Assembly: GCF_026126405.1 (NCBI RefSeq)
Contig: NZ_JAFMTQ010000004.1
Span: forward strand, 1 to 64,000
Length of the DNA stretch: 64,000 bases
Source: Aureitalea sp. L0-47
Lineage (GTDB): Bacteria > Bacteroidota > Bacteroidia > Flavobacteriales > Flavobacteriaceae
Direction: 5' to 3'
In this document: piece by piece, positions 61,960 to 64,000 of the stretch
Layout of the letters: every line of letters starts with the position of its first letter
Position numbering within the stretch: the stretch's first letter is position 1
Made by a program: the position numbers and the translations under genes
The notes under the pieces: generated by a model
The model's database searches: none
What the model was told of the DNA's origin: nothing
Seen by the model: only the letters and a program-made list of their open reading frames with translations

Positions 61960-63820
61960 TATTTTTCCAGTTGGTGGTGTGGTTATCTTCGGAATCGATC
62001 CGCCTGTAGGTGTGTCCGCCAAAATAATCCCGCTGCGCCTGAATCAGGTTGGCCGCCGAATCACCCGTGGTCAAACCGAACCAAAATTGCAAGGCCGCAT
62101 TCATGCAAGGGAGGGCTATACTTTTTTCGGTGGCCGCTACCACCACCGACTTCATCGCGGCTTCCTTTTTGTGCAATTCACTGATTAATTCGGGTTGTGT
62201 CCATATAAAAGGATCTTCCGAAAATCGCTTACTCAGCATTTTCATTAGCTCCGACTTTATAATACAACCTTCCGTCCAGGTCCTGGCGATCTCAGCCAGG
62301 TCGAGATGCCAGTCGTAGGCTTCCGAGGCGCTGCGCATGAGTTGGAAGCCCTGGTAATGATTGATGAGTCGGGCAAATTGATAGGCATCCTGTAATGCTT
62401 TCAGTTCGATAATTGCGGACGACTTCAATCGATCAAAATCAAGTTCTTTCCGCGTGTGTTTCATATTGGACAAGTAGCGAGCAAACAAGGCATTCGACAT
62501 CAGGTTAGCGGGTGATCCCAGGTCTATTGCCGCTTTACTACTCCAACCACCGGTTCCTTTATTCGAGGCTTTGTCCAGTATCTTATCCAGCAGGTAATCA
62601 TCACCATCCTTTACTTTCAGTATCTCGGTGGTGATACCAAGCAGGTAACCTGATAGTTCAGTTTGGTTCCAATGAGATAGGATGTCGGCGATCTGCTCAC
62701 TCTTGTAATCGTCCTTTAGAAGTGCATAGACTTCGGTGAGCAGCTGCATTTCCGCATATTCAATACCGTTGTGTACCATTTTCACAAAATGTCCCGCTCC
62801 TCTTGGACCAACTAAGGACAGGCAAGCTTTATCATTGTCATCCTTTGCTGCGATAGCTGACAGGATCGGTTGTACTTTGTTGTAGGCATCCACAGAACCG
62901 CCTGCCATCAGGGAGGGTCCATTCAGGGCTCCTTCTGCGCCACCTGAGATCCCTAGTCCGATGAAATCAACACCAAGCTGCTTGCAATATTCGAAACGGC
63001 GGTTACTATGCTTAAAGTGGGAATTCCCACCATCGATGATGATATCGTGATTTTTTAGGTTGGGCTGTAGTTTGTACATAACCGAGTCCACCAAGGGCCC
63101 GGCAGGGATCATCAGTAAGATCTTTCGCGGTGTTTGAAGTGACTTTACAAAGGCACGGTATTCTGTAAATCCCTGAACAAGGGGCGTGTCAACTTCAGAA
63201 ATAAAATCCGAAACCACACTTAACTCATCGCCATCCGCTCGATTATAGACAGAGAGTGAAATTCCCTTGTTGAGAATATTCTTCGCCAGGTTTCTTCCCA
63301 TCACTCCTAGGCCAACAATACCAAACTCGGAGTGTTTAGGGCCAACCGTATGCTTGAGGATCTCTCCAACAAGGTCTTTCGGACCGGGAGTAATATCCAG
63401 GTGAATTCCATATTCGGGTAGTTCCAGATCTTTGAATTGCGACCGCAGCATTTCGAACCCCATGTAGTGACCGCTCCGTTCTTTCAATCTCGTTTCAATA
63501 AGTTCGAAGGAGCCGTTCAGCACCACCCACTGAACCGCTGAATTCTGCTGTAATATTTTTCGGTATTCTTCCTTTAAGGCAGAACAGGCGAGGACCGCAC
63601 CGGTTTCGGACCAGCCGTCGATCTCTTCGGCAAGTGTTCCCAGCCAGGGATAACGATCTTCATCTTCAAGAGGAATGCCCGTTGCCATTTTTCGGATGTT
63701 GGTATCAGAATGAAACTCATCGGCATCATAGAAGGGTATGGAGAGCTCTTCGGCCAAAAGCTTACCTACGGCAGTTTTTCCGCTGCCACTTACTCCCATT
63801 ATGATAAATACCGGTTTCAT
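61952..63820 (-). CDS. Fused gluconokinase - 6-phosphogluconate dehydrogenase
   Basis: The 622-residue protein has an N-terminal GntK domain (1-158) with P-loop GVSGSGKTAVG and DADEFHSDTNIRKMA. From about 165 follows Gnd: dinucleotide fold IVGLGVMGRNLA, IDGGNSHF, GISGGAEGALNGPS, KMVHNGIEYAEMQ and the C-terminal SAANLIQAQRDYFGGHTY. It phosphorylates gluconate and then decarboxylates 6-phosphogluconate to ribulose 5-phosphate, NADPH and CO2 on one chain. The junction near residues 155-165 is continuous in frame. Confidence 0.93.
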   Translation of the reverse strand: MKPVFIIMGVSGSGKTAVGKLLAEELSIPFYDADEFHSDTNIRKMATGIPLEDEDRYPWLGTLAEEIDGWSETGAVLACSALKEEYRKILQQNSAVQWVVLNGSFELIETRLKERSGHYMGFEMLRSQFKDLELPEYGIHLDITPGPKDLVGEILKHTVGPKHSEFGIVGLGVMGRNLAKNILNKGISLSVYNRADGDELSVVSDFISEVDTPLVQGFTEYRAFVKSLQTPRKILLMIPAGPLVDSVMYKLQPNLKNHDIIIDGGNSHFKHSNRRFEYCKQLGVDFIGLGISGGAEGALNGPSLMAGGSVDAYNKVQPILSAIAAKDDNDKACLSLVGPRGAGHFVKMVHNGIEYAEMQLLTEVYALLKDDYKSEQIADILSHWNQTELSGYLLGITTEILKVKDGDDYLLDKILDKASNKGTGGWSSKAAIDLGSPANLMSNALFARYLSNMKHTRKELDFDRLKSSAIIELKALQDAYQFARLINHYQGFQLMRSASEAYDWHLDLAEIARTWTEGCIIKSELMKMLSKRFSEDPFIWTQPELISELHKKEAAMKSVVVAATEKSIALPCMNAALQFWFGLTTGDSAANLIQAQRDYFGGHTYRRIDSEDNHTTNWKNNG

Positions 63821-63826
63821 ATAATT

Positions 63827-64000
63827 CTATTCAGGAGTACCAAAAAATGCGCTCTTAACGCCTTTCACTCCGGGTTTTACGCTAAAAATAGAGCCCGCGA
63901 GCGGGTACTTCTCCAATTCCTCTTCGGTCATGTCGATGCGAGCGGTTGTGATATAAAGTATATCCAGGTTTTCTCCACCGAAAGCACATGCTGTGACGTT
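63827..64000 (-). CDS. SMP-30/gluconolactonase-family protein, C-terminal part
   Basis: The minus-strand frame enters from beyond the window edge and ends TAG at 63827, leaving 57 residues. The piece starts NVTACAFGGENLDILYITTA, a conserved segment near the end of SMP-30/gluconolactonase proteins, and ends FFGTPE. It would hydrolyse an aldonolactone to the acid that gntP and gntK-gnd then use. It lies 6 nt upstream of the fusion gene, so it is probably in the same operon. Confidence 0.82.
   Translation of the reverse strand, partial: NVTACAFGGENLDILYITTARIDMTEEELEKYPLAGSIFSVKPGVKGVKSAFFGTPE

Overview
The window reads as chromosome of a marine-type member of the Flavobacteriaceae (Bacteroidetes). 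Three things point there: family-typical proteins (QVGIN-type surface protein, bacillithiol enzyme BshA, GH3/beta-lactamase fusion, flavobacterial LptD and TamB, fused E1 dehydrogenase); promoters of the form TTG-N17..23-TAnnTTTG; and almost no Shine-Dalgarno sequences. Gene density is high. The only gene-poor stretch above 300 bases is 54044-54551, and it holds a gene remnant, a small gene and an inverted repeat.

Layout. 1-4.9 kb: tRNA-Pro and tRNA-Ser, then a minus-strand operon of RNA-modification genes (tsaD, TfoX-like, rsmE, DUF4159, TrmH-type, class I methyltransferase). 4.9-14.9 kb: envelope biogenesis (tamB, ridA, lptD, N-acetylmuramoyl-alanine amidase, MCE protein). 14.9-22.3 kb: an iron-sulfur oxidoreductase pair around a HAD-like gene, a GH3/beta-lactamase protein and bshA. 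22.3-33.1 kb: FAD oxidases, a lipoprotein, a beta-barrel, a metallophosphoesterase, aroC, a dicarboxylate symporter, a surface protein and mscS. 33.2-36.3 kb: a three-gene module of ATP-grasp ligase, N-formylglutamate amidohydrolase-like protein and QEGLA zinc peptidase. 36.3-46.3 kb: mutS2, ung, a small-molecule operon, a fused E1 dehydrogenase and two lipoproteins. 46.4-53.3 kb: a translationally coupled operon with a type III polyketide synthase and its own KS, dehydratase, reductase and carrier protein, probably making a phenolic or pyrone lipid.

54.05-60.7 kb is the accessory region and the most interesting part. An operon of about 6.1 kb encodes a membrane TPR protein, a small membrane protein, a caspase-alpha/beta hydrolase-TRAFs-binding TPR protein, a PGDYG-like protein and a membrane-anchored TIR protein. 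Divergent from it lies a previously hidden 44-residue gene made of KPGVGINPKKSDT repeats. The region is bounded by a direct duplication of the 3' end of gntP: the intact end at 60619-60723 and a frameshifted remnant at 54056-54155. This is the pattern left by an element that integrated at a gene's 3' end. No integrase remains. I infer a mobile immunity or cell-suicide island.

60.6-64 kb: gluconate use, consisting of gntP, a fused gluconokinase-6-phosphogluconate dehydrogenase, and the end of a gluconolactonase-type gene.
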